Assembly (NCBI GenBank): GCA_934047225.1
Contig: OW203992.1
Span: forward strand, 4,453,501-4,517,500
Source of the DNA: Ypsolopha sequella
Taxonomy: Eukaryota > Arthropoda > Insecta > Lepidoptera > Ypsolophidae
DNA: 64,000 nt
Reading direction: 5' to 3'
The position numbers and the translations under genes are program-made. The notes under the pieces are model-generated. The model did not search any database. It saw nothing but the letters and a program-made list of their open reading frames with translations, and had not been told where the DNA came from. How positions within the stretch are numbered: the first letter of the stretch is position 1; each line of letters opens with the position of its first letter. Below, piece by piece: positions 10,889-21,508 of this stretch.

Positions 10889-12057
10889 AGGTACGATAGA
10901 ATTAGATACATAAAATTTGACGTCATGAACTCAATAACAAACAAAGTTTCGTTTCAATTGACACTCGTAAAACGGGTAACAAAAAGGAACCAAAAACAAA
11001 TAATCACGTACAAGACTGCTCTACCGCCCGCCCGCCGAACGCCGATCTTTTCATCACACCATAAAATTTCTCAATCCGATACAATGTTGTTTATACTAGC
11101 AATAAACCTAAGCAAACGACACACTGACACAGACCGTTATGTTATGAATCATAATATGAAATGCCCGATGATAAAACAAAACAACAAAGTCACTACAACC
11201 CAGTTGTGTCCTATACTGTATTTTGTCGTACCAAATGGCGGGCGAAAACGCTTGTTTACATTGTGTTTGCCAAAGACACGCTGCGATGCTTCCGAAAATT
11301 CATAAAGTAGTTTACTAGAACATGAAAGTTTTACGGAACAGGTAGAAATGACAATAAAGCTTAGTTCACATGAGTAGAGAAAGTGGTAGAGTACCAAGGA
11401 TCAAAAGTACTAATATCACAATATGTTAATATTTTTTTTTTACAAAATACTTTATAAGGGTTTTTTATTTTTTGTACTCTGTAGTTAACACAAATATAAT
11501 AACTTAATTCAACAGTTTTAAACGTTATATTTAGACCCCACTGAGGGGTAAAACTGTTTAATTAAGTAATTATATTAATGTAAAGAAAAGAATACAAAAA
11601 AAAGTACCAATATCATGACTTACAACTTCTATTACTTTTTGCAAATACTGCTAAAGATGGGAGAGTAGAGTGAATAAAGCAAGTAGTAAAGTAGTTGGGT
11701 AATTGTAGATACGCTATAGTTATTTTACTTCTTACTAGCCAAAACATTTCTCAATGCATAGAATTGCTAAAAAGTTTACTGCAAGCATAACATCCGAGTA
11801 AAAGAAAGATACATTAACTGTTACCGATCGACACCAATAATTCTCTACTTCCTCTTTAGATTGTTTACGTTACTCAGAGCTAGTGCCTGGAGTCAGTGAA
11901 ATATTTTAATTAACATCTTCTCTTGAAAATTGAGTAAAATCCGAAACCGAAACTATAATGTACAAGTACTTTTAACTCAAGATGTGTTTCAAGTTTCACC
12001 AAGTGCCGACAATCGCAAGTATAAATTTCCCTCTTTATTATTCTGTAATAATAAATC
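10889..12057. other. Region with overlapping antisense ORFs, no gene called
   Basis: A 126-codon plus-strand ORF (10925-11305) and an 82-codon minus ORF (11149-11397) overlap in antisense. Neither shows a family motif and both look like chance open frames. A short hairpin, ccccactgagggg, is at 11535-11549. Confidence 0.4.
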
Positions 12058-12143
12058 GTCACGACATGAATCCCTGAGAGGGTGTCGGAGGTGTTTCCAA
12101 GTGTGGTCTGTGAAATGCAAGTCACAGTTCACACTCGTACACC
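12058..12143 (+). repeat. Dispersed repeat (catgaatccctgagaggg family), copy 1
   Basis: About 86 bp starting gtcacgacatgaatccctga and including tgtttccaagtgt and aaatgcaagtcac matches 50226-50316 almost word for word. It is flanked by ataataaat on the left here, and by aacaacaac in the other copy. A simple-repeat flank suggests a retroposed 3' end, but the family is not identified. Confidence 0.7.
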
Positions 12144-12282
12144 GAATATCATTACGTCACAGCATGATGGATGGTTAATGAGCTCTATCGCAGTACTTCG
12201 GTAGCAAATATACGGACCAAACTAAGTTGGGCCATCCCACTCAGCTGCCATATAAATCCTTTATGATATGTATTTGTGACGT

Positions 12283-12420
12283 CCTGTAGCCGTAGCACAG
12301 TGTTGAATTACAAGTGCGAGGAGCGTGACACGATGTTTTTGCGATGAAACAGTACTTCACGCTCCTTGCACTTGCGATTCAACTAGTGGCGTCGCGCGCG
12401 ATTAAACACTGTGCTACAGG
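12283..12420. mobile_element. Palindromic MITE, 138 bp
   Basis: The ends cctgtagccgtagcacagtg and cactgtgctacagg are inverted. Inside lies a second inversion: caagtgcgaggagcgtgaca against tcacgctccttgcacttg. It is flanked by gtgacgt on the left and ccctgacgtc on the right. It is the single-arm relative of the larger palindrome at 17099-17340. The 88-codon ORF across it is a by-product. Confidence 0.7.
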
Positions 12421-13436
12421 CCCTGACGTCTTTGATCTCAATGAATTTTTGCACACATCTTTATATTTGTTTCCCTTTCCCCCTACACTGCTCTCCGATC
12501 CATCTCTCATGAAGAGATACAAGATGGCGAGATATTCAAAAAGCGTCAAATTTGTGAAATCGTTTCAGGTAAAAACTGATTTCCATGAAACGGTAACTGT
12601 TTATTTATAGAAAAGTGTATACAATTAGTCTTCTTTACATGAACGACGTCTGTATTTCTCTCTTTTTTATTTCCAGTACAGATAAAATTATACAACTTGC
12701 TAAACTTTACGTAAAAACGAGGCAATATTCACAATATTCTGACAGCTATTATGATGGTGTTTCATCGGATTTTGCTTTCTGGGCTATATAGCGACGTAGT
12801 TAGATGTCGCTAGATAATACTTATGAAAAGAAATATGAAGAAGGTAAGCTTTTGACCTCACAATCAGTTTTTACCTTTTGTATGAGACTTGAGAAAAATC
12901 CGGGCGTAAAGGGGCCTCTTAACGAGCTTTCCGAAGCAACCAGACAGTTCCGTCAAAAAGTTTCGATGTCTACTAAATTCGACTAAATTAAAAAGTCCGA
13001 TAAAGTAAGCAATGCGTGGTCACAGGACTCACCTTGCGTTTGCGTTACTCATAAAAGCAGCTGGATGGGCTTGATCGAGCTACTTCAGTTATAAAACGGG
13101 TGGGATTGAACGACCCTCATATTGGCTCGAGATCATTGATACGTGCATACTCATTTCAACATTTATTTACGTTTTTTCATCCGTGTCATAATCCGTGGCT
13201 GTTTTAGACATCCAAAATTTACTATTCAGGACATGTAATAATGCAATTTTTGTGTCTTATTGTTTTCCCCTGAACTGAATGAAAGAATGAATTGACACTT
13301 TATTGAACACAAAAGACATATAAAAATAAACAGAGTATTGAAAACATAATTTTGTACAAAGGCGGACTTATCACTTAAAGCGATTTAAGTTGTCGATTAA
13401 ATAGATGAAACCTGTAACATGGCCGTTTCTGATGAA
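12421..13436. other. Spacer, nothing recognised
   Basis: One 60-codon ORF (12804-12986) without family resemblance. AT-rich otherwise. Confidence 0.4.
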
Positions 13437-13532
13437 TATAAGGTGAAATTATACAGCCAAATTCATACTGGAGGCTTGGTTAGTATCACGGATCGATAAG
13501 ATTTAGCTAATTTTACAAAATAAAATGTTGAC
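13437..13532 (+). mobile_element. Truncated MITE (ccaaattcatactggaggc family), left half
   Basis: tataaggtgaaattatacag, then ccaaattcatactggaggct, then a gatcgata word. It matches the left arm of the full element at 17999-18251, and its end (ttttacaaaataaaatgttgac) matches the half copy at 50397-50480. The right arm is missing. Confidence 0.65.
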
Positions 13533-14301
13533 TCCCCTTAGTTACTGACTCGGGGCTGAGCTTGCGTTTTTATAGAACAAGAATAACATAATTAGGACCA
13601 TTGAACCTTGATACTGAGCACTTACAGAGTCTTGAGTATGAATTGGCTATATAAATAATTGTATATTAGTGGTACAACGTATCAAGAAGTTGTAATATTT
13701 ATCCATTATTGTTAAAATATTCCATTTCGAAGTGACAACTACACTATCAATCGCAGAATATTTTGTGTCAACCCTGGGAAGAAATTCGTTCTTGGGAGTA
13801 GCTTATTGGTACTGGCAACTCAGCCGTGGGACTGATATACTACTCGTATAACAAGATTTATGTATCTCCCTAACAGTGTTTCAATTTCGTCATAACGTGA
13901 CGTCTAATGGTGCCAATTTGACCTCAATAACGAAAAAAAAAAACTTGTATTTCGTATTTTATAGTGTTTAAAATATAATTGATTCGTTTCATACTAAGTA
14001 CCAAATAGCAAAATGTTTTTTTAAACGATTACTAAACACAATATCAATATTTACGTTATGTTTGCGTAACTCATAAAATATTATGTTCTCAATCGATATT
14101 AATAACGTTTTACTGCTATTAAGTTATTACGTTTTGTAACGTTAGAAACGTCATCTTTAATAGCTTTTTAAACTGACGTTGGGACGTGAAAACCATCTGT
14201 GAAAAGAGGTTGTACAGTACAAGTATTAACTGTTTCAGGGAGAGTGCACACGCATAAATACTTCTGACTCCCTCTGAAAGCAACATTAAATAATAAAAAA
14301 A
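13533..14301. other. AT-rich spacer
   Basis: No ORF of note and no repeat recognised. Confidence 0.4.
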
Positions 14302-14570
14302 TATATAAGGTCTTTCAATTTAAATGGAAAGTAATTTAGGAGGTTATTCAGTATCGTTAATACATCACATTCCATTGCAAAGCACTTTTTTTTTGCGCGA
14401 ACTTTTTTTTCACTTCTCAGTACAAAGTGGTCCGATCAGCTGACTCAGTTTGTATGGACAAGTGAAGAAAAAGTTCGCGCAAAAATGTACTTTGCAGTGG
14501 AATGTGATGTATTAACGATACTGAATCACCTCCTAAATTACTTTCCATTTAAATTGAAAGACCTTATATA
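14302..14570. mobile_element. Long-hairpin MITE, 269 bp
   Basis: The arms tatataaggtctttcaattt and aaattgaaagaccttatata start an inverted repeat that runs nearly unbroken for about 100 bp per side. It includes cacattccattgcaaagca against tgcagtggaatgtg and gcgcgaactttttt against aaaagttcgcgc. A short loop at about 14420-14455 contains gatcagctgactcag. It ends in TA-rich dinucleotides, consistent with TA or TATA targeting (Tc1/mariner-like). Transcripts would fold into long double-stranded RNA. Confidence 0.8.
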
Positions 14571-15744
14571 GCATCAAAGTCACTCAAACGTCATGAAAAT
14601 TTGTCGCAAATCAGTCACAAAGTGGAACTAAATTTCCGATCAGCCACATTTGGGACACCTCTTTGCATAATTTATTACCGTCCATCCTTCTGTATACCTA
14701 TATTTTTTCCAATACATTCGTAATCCTGGAGGAAATTTCCCCGGAATAAACCAGGAAATGCCGACGCGTCCGTCAAAGCCGCATGTTTTGGACATCTACT
14801 CTATTAAACACGCACTAGCAGTAATGTACTCTCAAACTACTCTCGGTAGAGACGTTTTTTTCTTCTTATTCATAGAAGGCTGATGTCCAAATTGTTTTGT
14901 CGCATAATTCTAAAACTGAAAAGGGGTGGGGAATGATCTTTTCGTACATGTTAAAGATACGCAAAAAAAGTACCACCTTTTCATATGTGACAATAATTAA
15001 TAAAAATATTTTTTCGGCAACCTTGCACTGTGACTTGCACTGTAATTAGAAAAAAAAATGTATGTCTACTTTAACTGAGTAGGTGCGGACGAGTAAGCTT
15101 TATAACTATTTATTTCAGGTTGATAGCTTTAAACTGGATATGGCTATTGAAAGATAGACGGACAAACAGACAGAGGGGGAGACAGATGGACGGACCCTAA
15201 ACAAATCACTAATGGAAAAAACGGCATTTCGTGCAATATTTTGTAACTAAATTAGACTATTACAGTTTAAAAGTGTGCCTTTTTTGCAACCGATGATTCA
15301 AATAATTCCGCACCTTTTTGTGATGAAGTGTCTATGTTCGGACGTTGATTTTCGAGTACACAGTCGGGTTACTATCAGTCACCTGTGTACTATGACGACA
15401 TACCGCTCCATCGGTTATTGGGTCTATGAATATATGTATTACCGACCGTTAGCCCTGAGGGAAAAGACATTCTGTATTCCCCCTGTAGCTCCTAATCAAC
15501 AGATAAGAGGAAGCGGAAGTAGGACTTTTGGAAATGTACAAAATGTTTTTTTTTTTGCGATAAGTTATTGGAATTTCTGAGGCTAAGGGTAAAAACGGGT
15601 AAAAGCGTGTTGATTTGTTTTGCCTTTCCAATATTACTCTCGTGTTGTTTTTATTGAAGTGGATACATTGTTCGGTTCATCGTAGGGGGGCCTGTTCCAG
15701 TATGACATTTTTTAACGAACGATAATAAGACCATTATATTTAGG
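14571..15744. other. Spacer with a polypurine patch
   Basis: At 15150-15205 there is a gacggacaaacagacag-like patch resembling the distal part of the GCCAAGTGCGAGTC repeat family. The 101-codon ORF at 15275-15580 has no recognised motif. Confidence 0.4.
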
Positions 15745-16042
15745 GATAAAATCCGAAACGAAGATATCCGTCAAAGATCGAAGATGACCGACATAGCCTG
15801 CCGAATCAGTAAGTTGAAGTGGCAGTCGACTGGCCATATTTGTCGCCGACGTGAATACCGTTGGGGCCGTAAGGCATTGGAATGGAGACCACGTAAAGTA
15901 AAGCACAGCGTAGGCCGCCCTCGTGCCCGCTGGACTGACGATCTCAAGGACGTTGCGGGTGGCGGCTGGATGAGGATGACTGAGGACCGCCAAGAGTGGC
16001 GTAATATTGGGGAGGCCTATCTCCAGCAGTGGACGAATACGG
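15745..16042 (+). pseudogene. RTE-type LINE, C-terminal fragment (5' truncated)
   Basis: The open frame from about 15751 reads IRNEDIRQRSKMTDIA, then RISKLKWQSTGHICRRR, then VGRPRARWTDDLKDVAG and EWRNIGEAYLQQWTNTG. This is the conserved C-terminal tail of RTE-clade endonuclease/reverse transcriptases, abundant in Lepidoptera. The polymerase and endonuclease domains are missing, as expected from incomplete target-primed reverse transcription. The usual stop and tgatgg tail are replaced by attaattaatgataat sequence. The frame runs on to 16215 without meaning. A shorter relative lies at 39031-39227. Confidence 0.85.
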
Positions 16043-17098
16043 GAATTTTATTAATTAATGATAATTTTATTAATTTATTAATTAGTGGTAAACTAATACT
16101 TATTTTATCAATAGAATTAAAAAAAATTAATGATCCCGTAATAAGCGAATGCGCTGCCATCACAGACATAATTATGATATCTATGGCCGCCTTTTATTTT
16201 TACCTCTTTGATTGAGAGAAAAGGTAAATTAACAAGTATACACTTAATATTATACGGTTGCATCGCTGACCACTGCTTTTTTATTTACAAAGTATAAAAA
16301 AAAAACAATACAATTAATACTGTAATAATGTTAAGCCAATGTATATTTTGCTTTATATTAATCAGTTCATAGTATACATACCTTTAAACTTAAAGATAAT
16401 AATTTAAGTGTTGTGTGAAATAGGTTTTGTTTCTATATTCAGTACATATACATAGACATACATAAAAAAAAAGACATAATCTTGCTAAGTTTCTTGCCCT
16501 TCTTCTTAGCAAGACTAATCGAATGGGTGGAGTTAGGCATATATTTATTATATGTATTGCATATATTTATAATATTATTTATTCCTATATTTTTATTTTA
16601 TTAAATTTAAGTAAACCCAACCTTTATTATTGCCCTGCGTATTTCCCCATATTATTATTCATGACATAAAACCCATAAACATAGATTATTTAATTACTTA
16701 TATTACATTAAAACTGACCTGTAATAAGTGTATCTGTTATACCTACATTACATAAATAAAGATATTTCATTTCATTTCACACAAAAATGTTGATACATAT
16801 CATGATATCACATATCCAATGAGTTTTTCAGCAGTATTTATTCACATCTCAATACGATTTAACAATTTGAAGCACAAACATGTGAGAGATACCTCATTTA
16901 GAGGCGAAACACGTATCGAGAAGTTTTACTGCTTGTTTGTACAACATTCAATGGGGTCTGCATTTTGAATTGCATTGAGTATAACCGTACTGCAATGAAA
17001 TTTTATGGTAATGAGTTTATTTTTGGCATGTAGAGAGGTTGAATGAAAGTAGAGTGACGAAAGCTTATGACGCGCAAATGGAAGCTAAAGCTCGCAGC
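16043..17098. other. AT-rich spacer
   Basis: Dominated by attaat and tatatttat words. Nothing recognisable beyond the tail of the RTE fragment. Confidence 0.4.
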
Positions 17099-17340
17099 AG
17101 TGTTTAATCGCGCACGATGCGACTTAGTTGAATCACAAGTGCGAGGAGCGTGACACGCTGTTTTTGCGATTAAACAGTAGGTCACGCTCCTTGCACTTGT
17201 GATTCAACTAGTGGCTACGGGCCCTGGCCCAGTGCAAAGAGCGTGACGTACTGTTTAATCGCAAAAACACCGTGTCACGCTCCTCGCACCTGTTACTCAA
17301 CTAAGTTGCATCGCGCGCGATTAAACATTATGCTACTGGG
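17099..17340. mobile_element. Nested palindrome, ~242 bp
   Basis: Two inverted arms of about 120 bp meet near 17220 (ctacgggccctgg). Each arm repeats the unit of the MITE at 12283-12420, and is itself partly palindromic: caagtgcgaggagcgtgaca against gtcacgctccttgcacttg. Short ORFs on opposite strands (17003-17185 minus, 17243-17446 plus) both begin MTYCLIAKT only because of this symmetry. Confidence 0.8.
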
Positions 17341-17517
17341 TCAGGCTGCTCTAGAAGGGTATGCCATTGGCGAAATACTGAAGAAGGGCGATGTCAAAAA
17401 GACCCAGAATAGAAGAGATGGTCTTACTAGATTGATGGATGTGTAAGAGGCGAAAGAGGTGTGTCAAGATCGTAGCAGATGGAAGTCTGTAGTCCCTTAC
17501 TATCTGAGTATATGTAT
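17341..17517 (+). pseudogene. LINE C-terminus fragment (RTE-like, second lineage)
   Basis: Reads NRRDGLTRLMDV, a stop, then EAKEVCQDRSRWKSVV, the last residues of a lepidopteran LINE family ending in a DRSRWK..V motif. Relatives lie on the minus strand at 30307-30402 and 42018-42085. It abuts the palindrome directly. Confidence 0.6.
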
Positions 17518-17998
17518 GTAAGAGTTTTTTTTTCGGAAATTTTTATTTGTACTGTGCAGGCTGGATTTTTTATCGCTGAAAGCTAAAAACTAGATATAGA
17601 AGTCGTCTATACGAACAAATTTTATTATGGAGCCAAGCCAACTCTGTAATCCTGAAAAAAATATTATCTGTACCATACATTTCGGTCAAGTAGGTTTACC
17701 TTTATATGGAATTGCTTTACAGCTGTTCGTATGTGTAATGATCATACTACATATATTATCATATATACATAAGTCGGGTGTTAAGGAGGTCCCAACGCCT
17801 CTTAATTATGACTGATTTTAGTGGAAAAGTAGAAAATATCATGTTCAAAATCAATAGATGCCAAATATTTTAGGTTGTAAAAGCTCCCTGTAAGTCCTTC
17901 TGCTGCCAAAATAATTATTTTTATTTTTTTATATATAATAATATATAATTTATATATAATAATGTGCTGTTAAAATTGTTTTAGTGGGCCGTGCTTTA
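17518..17998. other. AT-rich spacer
   Basis: A 62-codon ORF at 17627-17815 without family resemblance and a TA-rich run at 17925-17965. Confidence 0.35.
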
Positions 17999-18251
17999 TA
18001 CAATGTGACTTTTTGATCATCGTCCAAATTCATACTGGAGGCTTGGTAAGTGATCAGTATCACGAATCGATAACAATTTTTGTGAAATTCGTTTAATGAA
18101 ATTTCTACTTCCCATAGTAATTCACTCCCAGTCCTCAGTGAATCACTATAGAGTCGAAATTTCATTTTATGAATTTTACAAAAATCGTGATGCTGATCAC
18201 TTACCAATGCTCAAGTATGAATTTGGACAATGGTCACAAATTCACCTTGTA
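17999..18251. mobile_element. MITE with TA target, 253 bp (full copy)
   Basis: Flanked by TA on both sides (17997-17998 and 18252-18253). The left arm tacaatgtgac..gtccaaattcatactggagg and the right arm's inverse tacaaggtgaa..tgtccaaattcatacttg pair for about 100 bp, with ggtaagtgatcag.atcacga in both. This is the Tc1/mariner-type MITE pattern. Half copies are at 13437-13532 and 50397-50480. Confidence 0.8.
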
Positions 18252-19469
18252 TATGCTCATGCATGTGATCGCATGATAATCGCTCCTATCACATGTACTG
18301 TAATATATCTCATTGTGTGTGTGAAATATATTAATAATAATAATAAAAATTAATAATAAGGGATAGACATGTATATCATCCTTAACGCTTATTTGCGTAA
18401 ACTTAAAACTACTCGCATTAACAATAATTTGTGTGCAGTAAAGAATTTAAATAATTTAATATTTATTAAATATTTATTATCCTGCAAAAATGACGCAATG
18501 GAGTCAAAAACGCAGTAACTTCTGTCAACATAATCGTCTGTATAAAGTGATCACCCTTGGCAAGCGCGGTTAATAGCAGTATCGCGTGACAAGAACGTCG
18601 TTCATTTAAAACACCATGTATAGTCAACTGTGACTATTGTACAGTTCAAAAACACTCGTATCACAACTGAATAAGAGCTATTTATTGTTCTTATTAGCAA
18701 AGTCAGATAGTTCTTACCTTCGTCGCAAAGTGCAAATGGTATTATTATGATTTTTGACCCCAAAATTAGTTTGTATTGAATTAATACAAAATGTACATTG
18801 GATGTAAAAAAGGTCTGGTAATTATAATTACGTATTGTTTGATATTATTAGGTCTTTACATATGAAATTGCCGTTTTCTATAGAGAATTTGAAGGAAACT
18901 CAATTTTCAGTACTAACATTTTTGAATTTTTTTTACGAATGACAAATCCAAATTATGTAATTGATTATGTGTATGAATGAGACAGCATTAAGCTAACAGC
19001 AACATTAAAGTAATTTTTGAAAAGTGTCAGCTCTAAAAAATTATTACGAATGGAAATGGATGGCATTTAGGACGAACTGTATTTGAAGATTTAATTTTTA
19101 TTATCAAACTGAAAATAAAAATGTAATTAGGTCGAAGATGTAAAACCTTAAAATCAACTTTTAAACAAAAACAAATAATTGAAATAACTATTGAATTACA
19201 GGAATTATGAACTCATAAATCTGTAAGAAAATTTTGGCAATTTCATATGTAAATTATTAGTTAGCTACAGATATTATAAGTCCTTTTTTTGACTATGGTT
19301 GTAGCAGTGCGTGCATAGATATTTTTTCTAGTGTGCGTAATCTCGGAAGCGGTACAAAACGCGCAACACGCACAAAATCGCACAAAATCACGCACAATTT
19401 TTACACGTCACTACTAGAAACATAGACAAATGGACTTGGTGAGATAGAATTGGTAGAACAGGTGGTAGA
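18252..19469. other. AT-rich spacer
   Basis: Includes a short ata/aat microsatellite near 18328-18358. No gene or repeat family recognised. Confidence 0.4.
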
Positions 19470-19817
19470 GCTGATGCCGGGCTCGACTGTGGAGGTACCA
19501 CCATCTTACTTGGAGACCCCCTCGAAGTAATTCGGGGGAGAGTAAGAGGACAGCTCACAGGCAAAAAACCAGGAGGCCCACCATGCCTGGGACTGATGGA
19601 TGGCGGTATATCCATCCCTAATAGCCGGGCCTTATATGGAACAGACTGGTAAAGGGCAGCGGCGTCACAGGTGCGAGGGTTCCGGCACCGCGCTCACCAA
19701 CCCGCCTGCCCAGCGTGTGTGAGTATGGGCAATTCTTCCAGGATGACAGCCGGGCGTGGCAAAGTCCTGGAAAGGCTTATGTCCAGCAGTGGACGAACTA
19801 GGCTGATGGATGGAGAT
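19470..19817 (+). mobile_element. Chimeric retroposon ending in an RTE-like tail, copy 1
   Basis: Begins with ctcgactgtggaggtacca, passes through cttggagacccc, ggacagctcacaggcaaaaa and gagggttccggcac, and ends with tggaaaggcttatgtccagc, agtggacgaac and tgatggatgg. The last 80 bp resemble the C-terminal codons and 3' end of RTE elements (KAYVQQWTN). The rest does not. A matching copy is at 38010-38317 and a piece at 24696-24783. It looks like a SINE-like element that borrowed an RTE 3' end for mobilisation; that role is inference. Confidence 0.65.
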
Positions 19818-20235
19818 AGAATATCTGCAACACGATTGCTCTTCATTGTATGAAACTCCAAAACTCCTCAGAGAAATATACTGAAGGAGTAAATTACTTT
19901 TTATATTTTACGTGCTGCATTTGTAGCTTCGAAACACAAAAATGGCTAAGAAATGACACTGGCCCATTTTCGTTTGTATTTTTTTCGACAAAAAATGTGC
20001 CACGCCATTACTTACCGAGTGAAAAGCTAGGGTAACAATAAAAGCGCACCTTGTATCATCAGGAGAGCGTTCTGTTGACCTAAATAGAGCGGGACAATGT
20101 CGCGAAATGGTCACCCTACTCATGACGCGACGCGACGAGGGCAATATTATGTCGCGGCGCGGCGCGAAATGTTGGGGCTATCATCTTTTATACATAATAT
20201 ATATGTTTCCGATACAATTAACTAGCGGTTAAAGT
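19818..20235. other. Spacer with a CpG-rich patch
   Basis: At 20122-20168 there are gacgcgacgcgacg and gtcgcggcgcggcgcg words. No gene recognised. Confidence 0.4.
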
Positions 20236-20535
20236 AAAAAAAAAACGGCCAAGTACGAGTCGGACTCGCGCGCGAAGGGTTCCGTACCATTATCTATAAA
20301 AACGGCAATAAAAATCACGTTTGTTGTATGGGAGCCCCCTGAAATATTTATTTTATTCTGTTTTTTAGTATTTGTTGTTATAACGGCAACAGAAATACAT
20401 CATCTGTGAAAATTTCAACTGTCTAACTATCATGGTTCATGAGATACAGTCTGGTGACAGACGGACAGACAGACGGACAGCGGAGTCTTAGTAATAGGGT
20501 GCCTTTGGTTATCTTTTGGGTACGGAACCCTAAAG
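20236..20535 (+). mobile_element. Dispersed repeat GCCAAGTGCGAGTCGGACTCG family, long form
   Basis: Follows an A run and starts ggccaagtacgagtcggact, then gaagggttccgtacc, a variable AT-rich centre, then a gacagacggacag array, cggagtcttagtaatagggt, and the closing tacggaaccctaaa. ggttccgtac near the start and gtacggaaccc at the end are inverted. Other copies are at 27428-27680, 44367-44658, 45744-46183, 48992-49219, 50512-57715 (interrupted), 57838-58020 and 59118-59222. A very common lepidopteran repeat in my recollection. Class uncertain. Confidence 0.75.
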
Positions 20536-20765
20536 AACACATCGCCACGACTTTTTATCGCTGAAAGGGGTGTCAGGTGTTTACGAGAATAGTACACTCG
20601 TAATACTCTCTTTTCACCGACGGTTTTTACGTCCTAACGTGATTAGGTATGAGACTTATCGTCGTACTTTGGGCACAAATATAAGCTTATGGGGTGCAGG
20701 TTACCTCACTGTGTTTTCCTGCACCGTGCAGCAAAGACAGGATTAGAACTTGGGTCTCAAGATTA
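20536..20765. other. Short spacer
   Basis: Contains ggattagaacttgggtctca at about 20740, which looks like an inverse-strand tRNA/SINE B-box region, but too little is left to call a SINE. Confidence 0.35.
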
Positions 20766-21241
20766 AGGCTGTATATAAAGTCAGATTGAGCGCTTCATTT
20801 TGCATCAATCAGAACTGAACTCTATGACGTTCCCTTTTAGTTTAAAATCGCGCGCCCTCAGCCGTGCCTGTTATGACCACCAAAAAACACGTATTCACCA
20901 AAAACTGCGTTTTTATTTAAAAATTCGGCTTCTAACTACAGATGAAATTATTAAAATGTTTTAAATTTTTAGAGTGAGTCATTGTTTACTTATTTTAGTT
21001 ACAAATTTCAAGGCTGTGTAATTTAAAGAAAGCCCTTAACACTCGAAAAAAATGAAATTTAGAGGTAACTAGGTTTTTTTTTTTTATCGAGCGAACTTAA
21101 AGCTTTAGCGTTTTTTCCAAATTGTTTAGATCAGTCTTATAGTCTACTATCTATATTATTTTTATTAAAACGATTGACTAAGTTACACGATGTGAAATGG
21201 TAATTTGAAGTTGTGTATCTGACCTTATAAGAACCCTTAAG
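20766..21241 (+). repeat. Unknown ~450-bp dispersed repeat, copy 1
   Basis: Colinear with 62948-63362 over the whole length: gctgtatataaagtcagatt, gcgc.gccctcagccgtg, a gcgtttttat/gggtttttat word, cttaacactcgaaaa, gcgaacttaaa, catagtctactat, gttacac.atgtgaaatggt, gaccttataa.gaccctta. Both copies lie in the same orientation. No ORF, no terminal inverted repeats and no clear target duplication. It may be the 3' UTR or body of a retroelement. Confidence 0.8.
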
Positions 21242-21349
21242 CGTCTAGCGCCCTATCTTGGATATCAAGTATGAAATTAGAAAAATATATTAAAAAATTA
21301 CTTTACAAATATATTGTCAAGCAAATAACGTAAAAATATATTAAATTTT

Positions 21350-21508
21350 ATTATTAAATACGGCTTTAACACCCACTTGTGATAATTGTTGACCATATGC
21401 CAAATTTTTCACCGATACATTTTTCAGATGTGTGTCATTCTAAGGGCCGTCGTTGGCATATAGTCATCAATTATCACACGTGAGTGTTAAAGCCGTATTT
21501 AATAATAA
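21350..21508. mobile_element. Hairpin MITE, 159 bp
   Basis: attattaaatacggctttaa..cacttgtgataattgttgac on the left pairs with the inverse arm ending agccgtatttaataat at 21508. The loop (about 21410-21455) contains caccgatacatttttcagat. The arms are about 52 bp with few mismatches. Confidence 0.75.

Noticed and set aside
10925..11397. 126- and 82-codon ORFs overlapping in antisense
   Set aside because: Neither shows a family motif. Antisense overlap is common for chance frames.
12344..12610. 88-codon ORF beginning like a signal peptide
   Set aside because: Its first third is the palindromic MITE at 12283-12420. No downstream family resemblance.
17003..17446. Two ORFs on opposite strands with the same N-terminal sequence, looking like a duplicated gene
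   Set aside because: The likeness is produced by the DNA palindrome at 17099-17340.
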